Shown piece after piece: positions 43,073-53,690 of a stretch of 64,000 bases of DNA. This DNA is from Okapia johnstoni (lineage: Eukaryota > Chordata > Mammalia > Artiodactyla > Giraffidae), in assembly GCA_024291935.2 (NCBI GenBank), contig CM044306.1, forward strand, positions 4,536,501 to 4,600,500, given 5' to 3'. Position 1 is the first letter of the stretch; the number at the start of each line of letters is the position of its first letter. The notes beneath the pieces are model-generated. The model had not been told where the DNA came from, did no database searches, and was given only the letters and a program-made list of their open reading frames with translations. Both the position numbers and the translations under genes were made by a program.

Positions 43073-44065
43073 ATGGGAAAAAGAGCTCTGTGTTCAAGGG
43101 GTAACCAGAGTTTTCACCCACCTTCTCCCCAACAGGACAAGAAGCAGGAAGGAAATTCCTTCAGTAGACGTCTTTTCCAAGTCACAGAGCCCAATCCTCC
43201 ATCGCTAATGCCCCCAACACAAGACATGAGCCAACACGAAGGGCATAAAGTCTCCCCCAACCCCCTGACACTCTGCCACCTTGTCCTCCAGGGGAAGCTA
43301 AAGTCAACTAACCAATTGCTGGGCAGCTCATCAGAAAGCAGGTTTCAGTTCTGGAAACAAACAGACTCACAAAAACCAACGTGGATTGCTACACGTGAAT
43401 TGTCCAAAGTCCAAAAATCTAACAGTCTTTCAAGGATGCAGAGAAGAATGAATCAAAAGCCAAGAAGGAAAAAGCAACTGAGGTTAGATAAAGAAAGACT
43501 CCGGTGCAACCAGGAGGAAGACTTCCAGAACGTGACTAGCAGGCCACAGCTGAGGAAGGGGGCTCTTCCCCCCTTCCTTTCTCGCACTAGGCGGGCAGGA
43601 GCTCTCTCTAGAGGAATTCATTATCTTCAGCTCCTTTCTGCAAAAAACGCTCCAAGAAAAAGAAGACATGTTTAACCAGAGATACAAGCTAGAAAGGGCC
43701 GCCGGCTCTTAAAACCTGGGCCATAAATGTGCTCGAGGGTTGGTTTTGCCCTTAAAGGAAAGAAAATTTATGGTTTGTCAGATAAGTAGAAAGGAAAACC
43801 CTCAGGATGGAAACCTGGCCAGATAAAAGTCTACAAATGCGTAAAAAGTTTTCTTAAAATACAGTGTCTAAATATTTCAGCCACAAAAAGGTCTTAGGAT
43901 CCACCGAGCTTCATTTTTAACTCCAACCAAACCTAGCCACATCTCCACAAGAAAATATTCCTTTCTTTCTTTGTTGGATGGGTTTGTCTGTGGGCCATTC
44001 AGCTGGGAGAGTGTCAACCTTCCCTTTTGCCACCTTAACAGTACGATTAACCATAGAATGGTTAA
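43073..44065. other. Repeat-free segment with a 200-codon open frame
   Basis: A frame from ATG 43073 to a stop ending at 43675 is the longest open frame in ordinary-composition, repeat-free DNA here. Its product would be lysine/arginine-rich toward the C-terminus and low in hydrophobics, with no signal peptide, membrane segment or known motif. Its start lies at the edge of a BovB fragment, so chance is likely. Confidence 0.3.
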
Positions 44066-44090
44066 GAGAGGGAGGGAGGGAGGGAGGGGG
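44066..44090. repeat. (GGGA)n tract
   Basis: Five gggag units ending in a run of Gs; quadruplex-capable. Confidence 0.9.
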
Positions 44091-44099
44091 CATTACTGA

Positions 44100-44225
44100 C
44101 TGAGAGGTGACAAGATGGTGCCTTCCAGAAGGCTGGAAATATTCTATTTCTTGACTCGAATGGTGGTTACATGGAGGTATACGGAAAAATTCACTGAGCT
44201 GTGCATTTAAGATTTGCTTTTTTTT
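44100..44225 (+). repeat. Old L1 (L1M-type) 3' end
   Basis: gaatggtggttacatggagg, tatacggaaaaattcactga and gctgtgcatttaagatttgc. Confidence 0.65.
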
Positions 44226-44244
44226 TTCCTATGCTAAATTAAAG

Positions 44245-44370
44245 AAAATTTTATTGGAGTAGAGTTGATTCACTATTTTTGTTTTTAATTAATTTTTATT
44301 GTAGTCTAGTTGATTTACAATGTGTTAGTTTCAGGTGTACAGCAAAGTGAGTCAGTTATACATACACGTG
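44245..44370 (-). repeat. L1 3' UTR, two tandem ends
   Basis: gaaaattttattggagtaga followed after 40 bases by a second start, atttttattgtagtctagtt, then ttagtttcaggtgtacagc. Two 3' ends in the same antisense orientation. Confidence 0.82.
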
Positions 44371-44371
44371 A

Positions 44372-44470
44372 AAAAGGAAAAGTGAAAGTGTTAGTCGCTC
44401 AGTCGCGTCTGACTTTCTGCTAACCCCGTGGACTGCAGCCCGCCAGGCTCCTCTGTCCATGGAATTCTCC
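44372..44470 (-). repeat. Bov-tA SINE, BovB-derived half only
   Basis: Antisense aagtgaaagtgttagtcgct to gtccatggaattctcc; the tRNA-derived head is missing and a CHR SINE follows. Confidence 0.88.
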
Positions 44471-44492
44471 AAGCGGTACCCCACAGCGTGTG

Positions 44493-44578
44493 TGATGTTA
44501 GTTCCCAGATCAGGGATCAAACCCCTGCCCCCTGCGTTGGAAGCACAGTCATAACCACTGGACCACCAGGGAAGTCCC
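44493..44578 (-). repeat. CHR-type SINE, head part
   Basis: Antisense agttcccagatcagggatca, aacccctgccccctgcgttg, accactggaccaccaggg, aagtccc. Confidence 0.9.
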
Positions 44579-45252
44579 TCATGACAACTCTTGGAGGCCT
44601 AGACCCCTCCACCGCTTCCTGTGCCTGCTCACAAGGGGTCCCTCCCCATCTACCTTCCCAGAGGGTCTTCACGTGGTCTTTCTTAGACACGGACAAGCGC
44701 CGTCCGTAGGAAGACGTGTGGAGGATTACCAGAGTCTGTCTCTGAGGCCATACTGCATGGCTTTGGAGCCTCAAAATCAGGGTTCATCTTTAGAGTCAGC
44801 ACCAGGAAAATATACCCACTGGGCCAACAGAAGCCCCCGGAGGGGCCTCTGCCAGCCCCTCCCGGAGCTGCTCTTCCCCCGACTCGGCGGCCTAAGGAGA
44901 GGCGCCTGCCTCGCTGACGGCAGCAAGCAGAAAGGGCAGCCCTCCTGTTTCCCTCTAAGGCATTCATTTGTGGTTTTTATTTATAGTCAGGCACCTATTT
45001 GTGCATAAATACATATGCCAGCCAGGAAGCATGGGCCCAGGTACACACACACACAGCAGAAAAAGCAACACTTATTTGTACATACGCACAGCGCAGTTAA
45101 AGATAAGTCTGTTCGCTGCTTCTAGAAGCCTAGAACCTATTATTCGTCACACTTTCAATGCCAGAAACAACCCGAAAAATAAACATCGTCACTTTAATCA
45201 ACTCTCACAACCACCCTAATGAGAGCAGAGTGGGAATTTCAGCAAGTCTTCT
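44579..45252. other. Repeat-free segment
   Basis: No clear repeat. 45175-45235 faintly resembles antisense MIR. Frames without similarity. Confidence 0.4.
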
Positions 45253-45261
45253 CCCTTTGTT

Positions 45262-45447
45262 TCTTTTATTTCTTTTTTGATGTGGACCATTCTTTAAAGT
45301 CTATTGAATTTGTCACAATATTGCTTCTGCTTTATGCTGTGGTTTTGGGGCCATGGGTACACGGGATCCTAGCTCCCTGACCGGGGATCGAACCTGTACC
45401 CCCTGCTTTGGGAGGCAGAGTCTTAACCCCAGGACCCCCAGGGAAGT
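45262..45447 (-). repeat. CHR-type SINE with 9-bp target duplication
   Basis: Antisense copy with T-rich tail, gaatttgtcacaatattgct, ctagctccctgaccgggg, atcgaacctgtaccccctg, ending gggaagt. ccctttgtt at 45253-45261 and 45448-45456. Confidence 0.92.
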
Positions 45448-45783
45448 CCCTTTGTTCTTCATTAATCTAGGAATTTGGAAAATGGAGGGAGAACGTCTGG
45501 TCTCCAAAACTGATCCCCAGGGCGATCTGTCTCAGACAGCATGAAATCGTCCCCTTCATCTCTCCTCCCTCTGTGACTCGGGAACTGGCTGCTTGTACAC
45601 AATCCACTCAGAGACCCTTTACCCACTTAGAGGTCCTGAAATGTGTTCAGAGAATCTCACGAGGGTGGGGATACAGGACAGAGGAGACACTTCTAACGAC
45701 ACAATCCATCGGCTGCGGTGAACCAGGAGATAGCTGGATGGATGGGCCACAAGAGAACCCAGGCTGGATTATCCCTTGTACTT

Positions 45784-45927
45784 TATTTTTTTTTAATTAT
45801 TTATTTTTGTATCCTTTGGCTGTGCCAAATGCCACGTGGGAATCTTAGTTCCCCAACCAAGGATCGAATCCACGCCCCCTGCATTGGAAGCACAGGGTCC
45901 TAAGCACTGGACCACCAGGGAAGTCCC
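45784..45927 (-). repeat. CHR-type SINE
   Basis: Antisense: T-rich tail, tttggctgtgccaaatgcc, atcttagttccccaaccaag, gatcgaatccacgccccctg, accaccagggaagtccc. Confidence 0.94.
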
Positions 45928-45929
45928 TA

Positions 45930-46785
45930 TTTCTTGTAACTTTAAAATATAACCACCCCAATCGCTGAAATTTTACAGGGAAAAAAAAAAAAGAATCCAG
46001 TCACTGACGTGAGGCTTTCTGTAAGTCTCTCTCTCGGCACATTTGTTTCTTTCTTCATTTTGATGATCATCTAGGACGTCAGCTCCCTGGGCTCTCCCTT
46101 CTCGCCCACTCCCGTGCATATCTGACAAAAGAATCAGAAGTCCTCTCCTATCTACCCATAAAGGCACTTGATGAAAAAGCTTCCTGCTGGAGCTATCTGC
46201 AGCCCAGGATACAAGAACACAGCCTGCAACAATATTGCAGGTTGCAGCCCACGAGCTACCTCAAATGGTGAGAAAAATTTGTGCTGAGCGCACAGAAGCC
46301 AACTGGAAGAAATGGACAATGTTCTCTGGCTGGAATGACTTGTGCTGGACCCCCAGTCTACCAGGGAGGAGAAGCCAGAGACAAACATCTCCAGTAGCTT
46401 GTGCCTGGGTTTGGGATGAGAGGAGGTGGGAAACCCAAACGGAGTATCGTCTGCAATGTGCCACCTCATGGTGGGATGGGGTCAGTGAAGGTGACTTCTA
46501 AGAAACTTCTGGGCTGCCAAGACCAAACCCCTAGACCTCCTAGATGTATCAGTTCATGCCTGTGTCTATAATCTTCCAGGAGAGCTTGGACATTAAAACT
46601 TGAAAAGCATTTCACAGAAGAGGACGTTTTCTGTGTCTTGGTTGTATACCCTCTCCTCAGTCTCCTCCTTGTATCCACCACGCTGGCCTTCCCCCACCCT
46701 GAGCACCCTCCCAATAAAGCCCCCTACAACGCCAAGATACAAGCCGAATATCCTCTGAGGGGTTACCAGCCTAAATTCAGAGTAT
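45930..46785. other. Repeat-free segment
   Basis: About 850 bases without recognised repeats. An A run at 45980-45991. Frames of up to 105 codons show no similarity. Confidence 0.4.
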
Positions 46786-46788
46786 ATA

Positions 46789-46998
46789 GGGCTTCCCAGG
46801 TGGTGAAGTGCTCAAGAATCCACCTGCCAATGCAGGAGACGCAAGAGGTGTGGGTTCGATCACTGGGTCAGGAAGATCTCCTGGAGTAGGAAATGGCACA
46901 CCAGTATTCTTGCCTGGAAAATTCCATGGACAGAGGAGCCTATCGGGCTATAGTCCATGGGTTGCAAAGACTTGGACATGACTGAACAACTGAGCACG
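46789..46998 (+). repeat. Bov-tA SINE
   Basis: Sense full-length copy with a small insertion (gacgcaagaggtgtgggttc) before box B; it runs into a CA tract. Confidence 0.93.
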
Positions 46999-47027
46999 TA
47001 CACACACACACACACACACACACACAG
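46999..47027. repeat. (AC)n microsatellite at SINE tail
   Basis: About 13 AC units directly after the Bov-tA 3' end. Confidence 0.95.
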
Positions 47028-47404
47028 AATACATAAAAACAGAGAAGGTGTGAAAAGCAACCTGAAAAACACACTCACTTCTACCATCAAATAACATTGG
47101 TTATCCATCATAATTCCACATCTCCAAAACTCAAATTCCAGCCGTAGAGTCAACCCAGGCTAAATTCTAATCATCCTTGAAAGGAAATGTATCAGCCCAG
47201 TTCAAAGCAACATATGATAAGGATACATTGAAAATAATATCCAAAGTTCCACAAAGAGAGACAGTTATGTCAAATTTTCCTTTGACAACTTATCCATCCC
47301 AAAGTTTCTCATCCCATTATGAAGAAATACACTAAGGATGCAAGAGAAAGTAGAGAAAACTCTGACAAAGAGGGGAAGGGGAGTGACCTTAGTTATCTTA
47401 TTAT

Positions 47405-47665
47405 AAAGATACTAAGAGCTAATGTTTCTTTAGGGACTATTTCCTGGCATGGAGCTATGTATATTTTATTAATAATTAAAAAAAAATTTTGTGTGTTTTG
47501 GCCACACCGGGCGGCATGTGGGATCTTAGTTCCCTGACCAGGGATGGAACCTGTGTCCCCTGCATTGGAAGACTACAGTGTTAACCACTGGACCACCAGG
47601 GAAGTCCCTAGAGCTATGCATTTTACATGCACTGTCTCACATTCTCTTCCTCAAAACCTCTGCCT
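47405..47665 (-). repeat. MIR SINE, split by CHR
   Basis: Left part (47405-47459) reads taagagctaatgtttcttta, gggactatttcctggcatgg; right part (47611-47665) reads cattttacatgcactgtctc, acattctcttcctcaaaacc. Together they are antisense MIR. Confidence 0.72.
47460..47610 (-). repeat. CHR-type SINE inside MIR
   Basis: Antisense copy bounded by gagctatg at 47452-47459 and 47611-47618. ggatcttagttccctgacca, gggatggaacctgtgtcccc. Confidence 0.94.
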
Positions 47666-47688
47666 CCCAGTATTGCCTTTCCTTCCTT

Positions 47689-47811
47689 GGAGAAGGGAAC
47701 AGAAACCCACTCCAGTGTTCTCGCCTGAAGAATTTCATGGACAGAGGAGCCTGGCGGGCTACAGTCTATGGGGTCACAAACAGTCAGACATGACTTAGCG
47801 ACTAAACAACA
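47689..47811 (+). repeat. Bov-tA, BovB-derived part only
   Basis: ggagaagggaacagaaaccc to agcgactaaacaacaac; the tRNA head is missing. Flanks attgcctttcctt and attaccattcctt may be a diverged 13-bp duplication. Confidence 0.88.
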
Positions 47812-47814
47812 ACA

Positions 47815-48205
47815 TTACCATTCCTTAGAGAAACTCCATCAAGCCTCTGTGCTTCCGTACATGCTGTTCCCTCTGCCTGAGAAGCCCTTCCAGCCTCATT
47901 TCCTCCCTGAGACATCCTCTGAATGCCTATTAACCTTCATGAAACACTGCCTGTCCCTGGGGAAGTCTTTCCTCTATCCCAAGCATCGCCCAATGCTCAC
48001 TGTTTTCCTAGAAGTCCAGATTTTTCTCCAGCCACTGACCACATGGTCACTGTAATCACTTATTCCCAAGCCTTGTCTATTCATTATCTGAGCGCTGTCC
48101 TCAAGGGCACTGATCTAAATGGACCTTTGTCTCCCCAGCACATCACACAAAGCCAGGCCAACAGTACAAGCTTAACAAATATTTGTAGAAAAGAGCAACA
48201 CATGA
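47815..48205 (+). repeat. L2 LINE 3' end
   Basis: Long decayed L2: ctccatcaagcctctgtgct, gctgttccctctgcctgag, ttcctccctgagacatcctc, caaatatttgtagaaaagag near the end. Confidence 0.75.
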
Positions 48206-48441
48206 ATACATTTCTCCCGTGAAGATCGACCGATAAGAGGATTTCATTTAAAAAAAAAAAAAAGCACATATCAAGACTCCTTCCAGGTATAGGTATTTAC
48301 CAATGGAAGACACACCTCAACGCTAGGTCAGTCTGTGCAGAGGGTGTCCAGCCTGCAGTTGACTTAAGCAAATGTCTCCACTGTCCATTTGGTTCAAGCA
48401 AACAACTACTTTGCTTTCTGCTCTCCCTTACCAAGAATTTT
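48206..48441. other. Short repeat-free segment
   Basis: A run at 48250-48262; otherwise nothing recognised. Confidence 0.4.
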
Positions 48442-48449
48442 CAGAAAGT

Positions 48450-48586
48450 ATTTTCTTATACCTTTTATTGGCTGCGCCTGGTATCAGCTGCGGCGTGTGG
48501 GGTCTAGTTCCCTGACCACAGATTGAACCCAGGTCCCCCTGCATTGGGAGCTCAGAGTCTTAACCACGGGACCATCAGGGAAGTCC
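48450..48586 (-). repeat. CHR-type SINE with 8-bp target duplication
   Basis: Antisense copy. cagaaagt at 48442-48449 and 48587-48594. ctagttccctgaccacagat, tgaacccaggtccccctgc. Confidence 0.94.
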
Positions 48587-48594
48587 CAGAAAGT

Positions 48595-49270
48595 GTCTTG
48601 AAGGATTTCAGGAAGTGGTGGGAGGGTCTGGTCTCACTTTATTCATCTAAGGTTTAGGTTGTAAGCTCAGCAGGTCAGCCTGCTTCTCCGCCATCAACCC
48701 AAGGAGAACAGCTTCTTCAGCTGCATCTCAAGCAGGAGAACCACCTACTGCCGGCAGGAAACCACCCCTGGAACCAAGTCACGGGGCCAGGAGGAGGGCA
48801 GCAGACATTCAAACCCAGGACAGTGAGTGCTCCACGCCCGCTGTGTCAAGACAGTGGCCTTTGGGTGTGTGCGCACAGCTGTCAACACGCAGTCAGCAGG
48901 TTGCATCTACGATGTCTTTGCTGGAGACATTTCCCGGAGACCCTCCTGGGGAGGCGGGAGCCCCAGAGGGGTCCGACCGCAGTGCGCAGCGGTCCAGCTG
49001 GTTCTTGGACAACCGCCAGACAGGAGATTGAATCTCGGAAGCCGAGCATGGGCACCTCTGTCCTCTCTGCCCCAAGGGCGGTCAACCACCCCCACGCCCC
49101 GGCCCATCAACCCAGGCAGCCGCAGGAAGTTGGGTCAGCCACTGGGGAGCCTGACCTGGAGCAGGTTCTCTAGAGGAGAGAGCAAGGCAGTTAGTCAGCT
49201 CCTCTGAGCCCTATGTGTATGCAGGACAGCTCAGCCCCCCGGCCAACCTCACTCGGGTGGGTAGCTGGGC
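48595..49270. other. Repeat-free, moderately GC-rich segment
   Basis: No repeat recognised. Overlapping frames of 116 and 126 codons share one stretch in two frames, plus antisense frames, so coding is unlikely. Confidence 0.4.
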
Positions 49271-49274
49271 AGAC

Positions 49275-49480
49275 AGATGAGGGTCGGGTTCTCAGCTCTG
49301 CCCCCAGTGAGCTGTGTGACCTAAGGCAAGTGGCTTCCTTTCTCTAAATATGCTTCTTCATTCATAAAACGTAAGTAATACCTACCTTCCGGAACTGTGG
49401 GAGGTGTCAAGACAACCTCTGAAGAACACCTTCCATCTGGGCATAGAATGTGGTCAATAAATGCGAGCTTTCTAGTATTT
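49275..49480 (+). repeat. MIR SINE, nearly complete
   Basis: gagctgtgtgacctaaggca, agtggcttcctttctctaaa, aacgtaagtaatacctacct and gaatgtggtcaataaatgcg follow the MIR order. Confidence 0.85.
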
Positions 49481-50035
49481 ACATTATAGTCACACCCTTG
49501 AGTGTTTGACTACAAGCTCCCCGAGGGCAGTCTTCCTCTGTTTTCCACGAGGCGGCGTTTTCAGCACAGGTCTGATGCAAACAGCGCTTTTTGGAAGACG
49601 AAGCCCTGCCTGTCAGCAGGATGAACCCGTCACAACACACCCCAGCGACGCGCGAGGCCTCTGGGACGCGCAGACCAAAGGCAGAGCCGAGTCCCCTCGT
49701 CCGCTGAGTCCACCTTCCCCCTCGTCACCCATCAGACGGCAAGCCTTCGCCACCACCCTCAGCCTCTCAGGGGAAACGGTGTGCAGAGGATCTTCTTTAA
49801 AGGAATCTTCGGAGGCACAGAGCGAGGAGATGGCAGGTGTGGGGGAGAGTTGCCTGGCCTGGGGAGCCCCAGAAGTCACTTGGACCTTTCGCCCTGCCCT
49901 GGCTGGCTTTCTCTGCCTCTCCCCCAGATCCTCCTCCTGGGGAAACCTTTGGCCTCGTGTCATCGCCTCGTCTCCTGCCCTGTGCCATAGCTTCCAACAC
50001 CGGTGCTCCTTCCACCTCCAGGGGTGAGATTCTCC
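49481..50035. other. Repeat-free segment
   Basis: GC-rich with some CpGs (49640-49700). A 173-codon frame (49506-50027) has no known motif. Confidence 0.4.
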
Positions 50036-50250
50036 ACATGCATGCAAGTGCACGCATGACACATGTGTGTGGACATGACACACACAGAGACACGGCACAC
50101 ATGCACATGTGTACACAACACACATGCACGTAACTTGCACGTGCCCACAACATGCACGTGCACACGTATACATGACACACACGCAACACCCACGTGCATG
50201 ACACACGCATGCACATGTGTACATGACACACGTGCGCACGACAGACACAT
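50036..50250. repeat. Imperfect CACATG/CACG alternating repeat
   Basis: Degenerate CA/TG-rich sequence with many short palindromes (cacatgtg, gcacgtgc, catgcacatg). Mostly alternating purine-pyrimidine, the pattern that favours Z-DNA. Confidence 0.9.
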
Positions 50251-50549
50251 CCTTGGAGGCATGTTCTCCATTAGTGGAAACGAGACATGACGAGACCTTT
50301 ATCTTTCATGTCTTGTGACCACGTTGAGCATGACTGTTTCGGACCACGCTGCTCATTTATTCAAAACTGCAGGGTTGTTTACTGTGCAGGCTCTAAAGCG
50401 GGGAACGGATCCCATGACTTCTAGAGGAAGAAATCCACAAAGCTCTAGGCAAGGGGCAGGAGGAGCTGCCATCTGACCGGCACACGGGGTGGGGGCACAG
50501 GGGGAAAGGGTGATCTGGGGGGTGGGCGAGTACCGACCATCCAGGAAAG
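50251..50549. other. Short repeat-free segment
   Basis: Nothing recognised. Confidence 0.4.
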
Positions 50550-50765
50550 CAGGTCAGAGCCCAGCTCCGGGTCCTGGCTCCGGATGCAGTGCCTGACATC
50601 CGGATGACCTCGGGCAGGGACTGCGGCCTCTCTCAGCCTCACCCCCACACCACCGGGACCACAACAACGCCAGCACCGGGGTCTGGAGCGGATGAACGGA
50701 GACCATCTCCACAGAGCCCTCAGCACCGTGTCTAGCTCACGGGGAGCGTGGAATAACCGCCAGCT
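50550..50765 (+). repeat. MIR SINE, diverged
   Basis: The order is MIR-like: a ggctccggatgcagtgcctg block, gatgacctcgggcagggac, cggcctctctcagcctcacc, and a final accgtgtctagctcacgggg, but CpG and C content are unusually high for MIR. Confidence 0.55.
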
Positions 50766-51750
50766 TTGAAGACATGACCATCTGCTCTCTCAGCTTGCTT
50801 TGCCTCCACCCTCCGATGGACGGCTGGGCGTTCGCTCCATCCAGGCTGAGCAAACCGAAGCCGCTGCGATTTGCCCAGGGGTACAGGGCAGCCTGGGGGC
50901 TGCTCAACGTGCCCGCAGAGGGCTGTCCGCACAGTCCTGCCCCAGGGCCACCTCCAGGCAGGGGACCCCAGGGCCTCCTTCCCTGGCCCATCAGGGCTCT
51001 GGTGAGTTCAGGGCTCTGTTCCCTTTGTCCCTGTGCCCCTGTGGCTTCTTTCCAGAGTCCTGAGAAACCATGGGACCCCTCATGCCTCTAGGAGGCCGCC
51101 AGGGAGCGTGGTAGGAGACTGCAGCCGCAGGAAAACTTTTAAAGAGAAAAGAAAAAGACTGCTTGCCTTCTCTGGGGGAGGCACCCCGCTGCCCCCACGG
51201 AGAAGGGAGGGCAGCACCCCCTCCTCTTTCTGCCCCTGCCCCCTGCTGCTCCAGGTGGGCGCATGCTTGCTGAGTCCTGCGCCGGGACCTGGCCTCCCTG
51301 GAGCTGCCAGAAGACCTCAGCTCAGACTGCCCCCCGTGTGCGCCCTGGAGGAGAGGGGAGCAGGCCAGGGAGGAGCGGCCTGACCCCCAACCCTCCCTCC
51401 GCATTCATCCCAGGGTCCTCCAAGGGGATATGGGCTTGATTCTGTGACCCCTGAGCCCCACTTCTCAGCCCCCAGCCCCCAGGCAGCCTGGGAAGCCTCC
51501 CGCCTACGTTCAGAGGCCTGGAGGCGCCAGGAGGGAGCTCAGAGGCTTGGACACCCCAATCTGTGCGTCCTCCAGAACTGCTAATCTGAAAAGGGGTGCT
51601 CCCTTTGCGAACAGAAACCAATCCTACCCTCCCTGGAAACTCCAAGCCCCTCACCCTCCTCCAAAAGTCTGAATCACGGCCTCCATGAGAGGTGTGCACA
51701 CAGAAGCCTAGCTGACAGCCGTCTGCATGCAGAACTTTAAAAGTGGACCC
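50766..51750. other. GC-rich repeat-free segment
   Basis: About 1 kb without recognised repeats. Open frames of up to 137 codons in several frames and both strands, none with a recognised domain. Confidence 0.4.
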
Positions 51751-52439
51751 ACTTCAGTGCGACTTGTTCAGAAGCCGGCTGGCCAAGGAAAAACGTACAC
51801 GGCGTATTAAATTAAAAAGCTCAGCTATCCACTCGAGTGAATGAACAGATCCTATGTGGGGAGTGGGGCTGGGCAGTGGGGGCAGACCTGTGCAGTAAGA
51901 ACAATAAATCTTGAAACCAAATATCAAAAATATACAAGTCATTTCTAAGTGAAAAATCATGACTGCTTTTTATTTCCTTCTTTGTGCTTCTCAGCATTTT
52001 ATAAAAGCACACCGCGGCAGGTTTGGAGTCAGATAAAAAAGTTCATCTTTGAAAAGCCTCTTTTTTTTCTTTTTCTTCTCCTACATTCCATCCCCGCCAG
52101 CTCGCTTGAACTCGGTGTTCAAACACCTTTCTCCCGGAGCACAAGCCCCAAGAGGGATTTTTTTGGAGAGAGGTTAGAAGCTTGAAAAGAGGAAACAGAC
52201 CAGCCCTGCCATTTCTCCCTTCAATTCCCAAACGCAAATTGGAGTAAAGATGGAATGAAATTGCATGGCTTCAGGATGCCCCCAGGGCTCGGGGGGCACC
52301 GACCTGGTAAACACCTTTTGGGGAGGCCGCACAAACACGGCGCGGGCAAATAAACAGATGGCAGAAAGAAAGAAATGTTTTAGGAGAATCAAGTCAGGAG
52401 CAGCAAGGGTGCTCTGTAAGGCCAGGCCAGGGAGGGGAA
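51751..52439. other. Repeat-free AT-rich flank of the CpG island
   Basis: No repeat family. It contains gtaaacacctttt at 52307-52319 and aataaacagatgg at 52349-52361 (forkhead-like gtaaaca and its neighbours) directly before the island. May be proximal regulatory sequence. Confidence 0.35.
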
Positions 52440-53070
52440 AAACAATGCCCGAGACGCAAGCCTCTCCCGCCGGGGGCTGTCCGTGGGGAGGCCCTGGGCT
52501 CCGCGGCGGCTTTGTGCGCCCGGGAAACCGGCCGCCGCGGAGGGAGCGGCGCTGCGCCCCGCCCCGGGCAGCGGGCCGGCCGGGCGCCCGGTCCGGGCAG
52601 GGCGGCGGGAGGCCGCGGCCGCCGGCGGAGCCACAGCTCCATCGCGCGGCCGCTCGGAGGACAGCCGCGCCGCGCTCCGGGAAGCGGTCCAGGGCTCCGC
52701 GCCTCGAGCGGCCCCGGGAGGGTCTGGAGCCCGGCCTGAGCCCGCCAAGCTGTCGCTCCCGGCCCCGAGGCAGGAGCCCGCAGACGGACACCAGCTGTCC
52801 GGGCGAGCACAACCCGGGTCCGGCCTGGAACCGGCTGCCCAGGGATGCTCGGCGCTGCTCTTGCCATCGGGGACCAGACCCACCTTCTCCTCCTTGGGCA
52901 TCTCACTCCAAGTGAGAAAGGTCTGCTCTCCCGAAGGAGAGGGGCCCAAGGGAAGGGCAGGTCTGATGGGCAGCAGGACTGCCGGGCACGCCGGCCGGCC
53001 GGAGTTTTTGCACCAGGAATTCAGCCTCAGGCCTGCGAGCGGGGCCGCTGGTACCAGTGATCCCGGGCTT
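52440..53070. promoter_or_regulatory. CpG island, strongest promoter candidate
   Basis: By hand I count about 60 CpGs between 52441 and 52860, with very high GC, tapering to 53070. A NotI site (gcggccgc) sits at 52646-52653. No TATA box is seen near its edges. Frames of 208 and 216 codons (plus) and 233 and 212 (minus) cross it, but they are mutually overlapping and encode Ala/Gly/Pro/Arg-rich low-complexity products, so I call no gene. It is unrelated to any repeat I know. Confidence 0.85.
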
Positions 53071-53199
53071 GGGTTAGCGCCCTCAACCATACACGGTCTA
53101 CAGACCTAGAACCGCTTCTGAAACACAGCCCTCGACTCCCGGCGCCTCCTGGCGCCTCCCGGGACAGGATCCCGTCCTCAGAAACAAATGGTGGGATGA
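53071..53199. other. Short repeat-free segment
   Basis: Contains a near-perfect tandem ggcgcctcc at about 53140-53160; otherwise nothing. Confidence 0.4.
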
Positions 53200-53236
53200 C
53201 CCGATTTCATTCCTTGTAGTTGCTGGTGGTGTTCAT

Positions 53237-53294
53237 TGTGTGTGTGTGTGTGTGCGTGCGTGCGTGTGTGTGTGTGTGTGTGTGCATGCGCATG
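53237..53294. repeat. (TG)n microsatellite inside L1
   Basis: TG units with gcgtgcgtgcg and catgcgcatgc interruptions. L1 normally has cattgtgtatatgtacc here, so the array grew from that seed. Confidence 0.95.
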
Positions 53295-53439
53295 CCACGT
53301 CTTCTTTACCCCTTTATCTGCCAATGGACATCTAGGTTGTTTCCATGTCCTAGCTATTGTAAACAGTGCTGCCCTGAACATGGGTGGGCATGTGTCTGAA
53401 TTACGGTTTTTTCAGAATATATGCCCAATAATAGGATTG

Positions 53440-53644
53440 AAGTGTTAGTCACTCAATCGTGTCTGACCCTTGCAAACCCACGGGCTGTAGCCCACCAGGC
53501 TCCTCTGTCCATGGGATTCTCCAGGGAAGAATACTGGAGTGGGTAGCCATTCTCTTCGCCGGGGGATCTTTCCCACCCAGGGATTGAACCCCGGTCTCCT
53601 GCACTGTAGGCAGTTTCTTTACCATCTGAGCCACCAGGGAAGCC
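53440..53644 (-). repeat. Bov-tA SINE inside L1
   Basis: Antisense full-length copy from aagtgttagtcactcaatcg to accagggaagcc. Confidence 0.94.
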
Positions 53645-53690
53645 AAAGCAATGTGTTGCGGGGTCCTTTTATGACTTCGATTGAGAGATC

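Larger units (their letters stand above)
53200..53690 (-). repeat. L1 3' region with TG expansion, split by Bov-tA
   Basis: Antisense L1: gatttcattccttgtagt, cattgtgtg, then after the TG tract ccacgtcttctttacccct, ccaatggacatctaggttg, gctattgtaaacagtgctgc and aatatatgcccaataatagg. Resumes after the SINE at gtgttgcggggtcc. Confidence 0.9.

Noticed and set aside
49613..50248. Minus-strand frame of 211 codons (and a 144-codon one) with many Cys/His residues, like a metal-binding protein
   Set aside because: The cysteines and histidines come from translating the CACATG/TG simple repeat; two other frames of the same strand give similar low-complexity text.
52265..53109. Long overlapping frames across the CpG island on both strands (up to 233 codons)
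   Set aside because: Stops are rare at this GC content. Products are Ala/Gly/Pro/Arg-rich, mutually overlapping and match no family I know.
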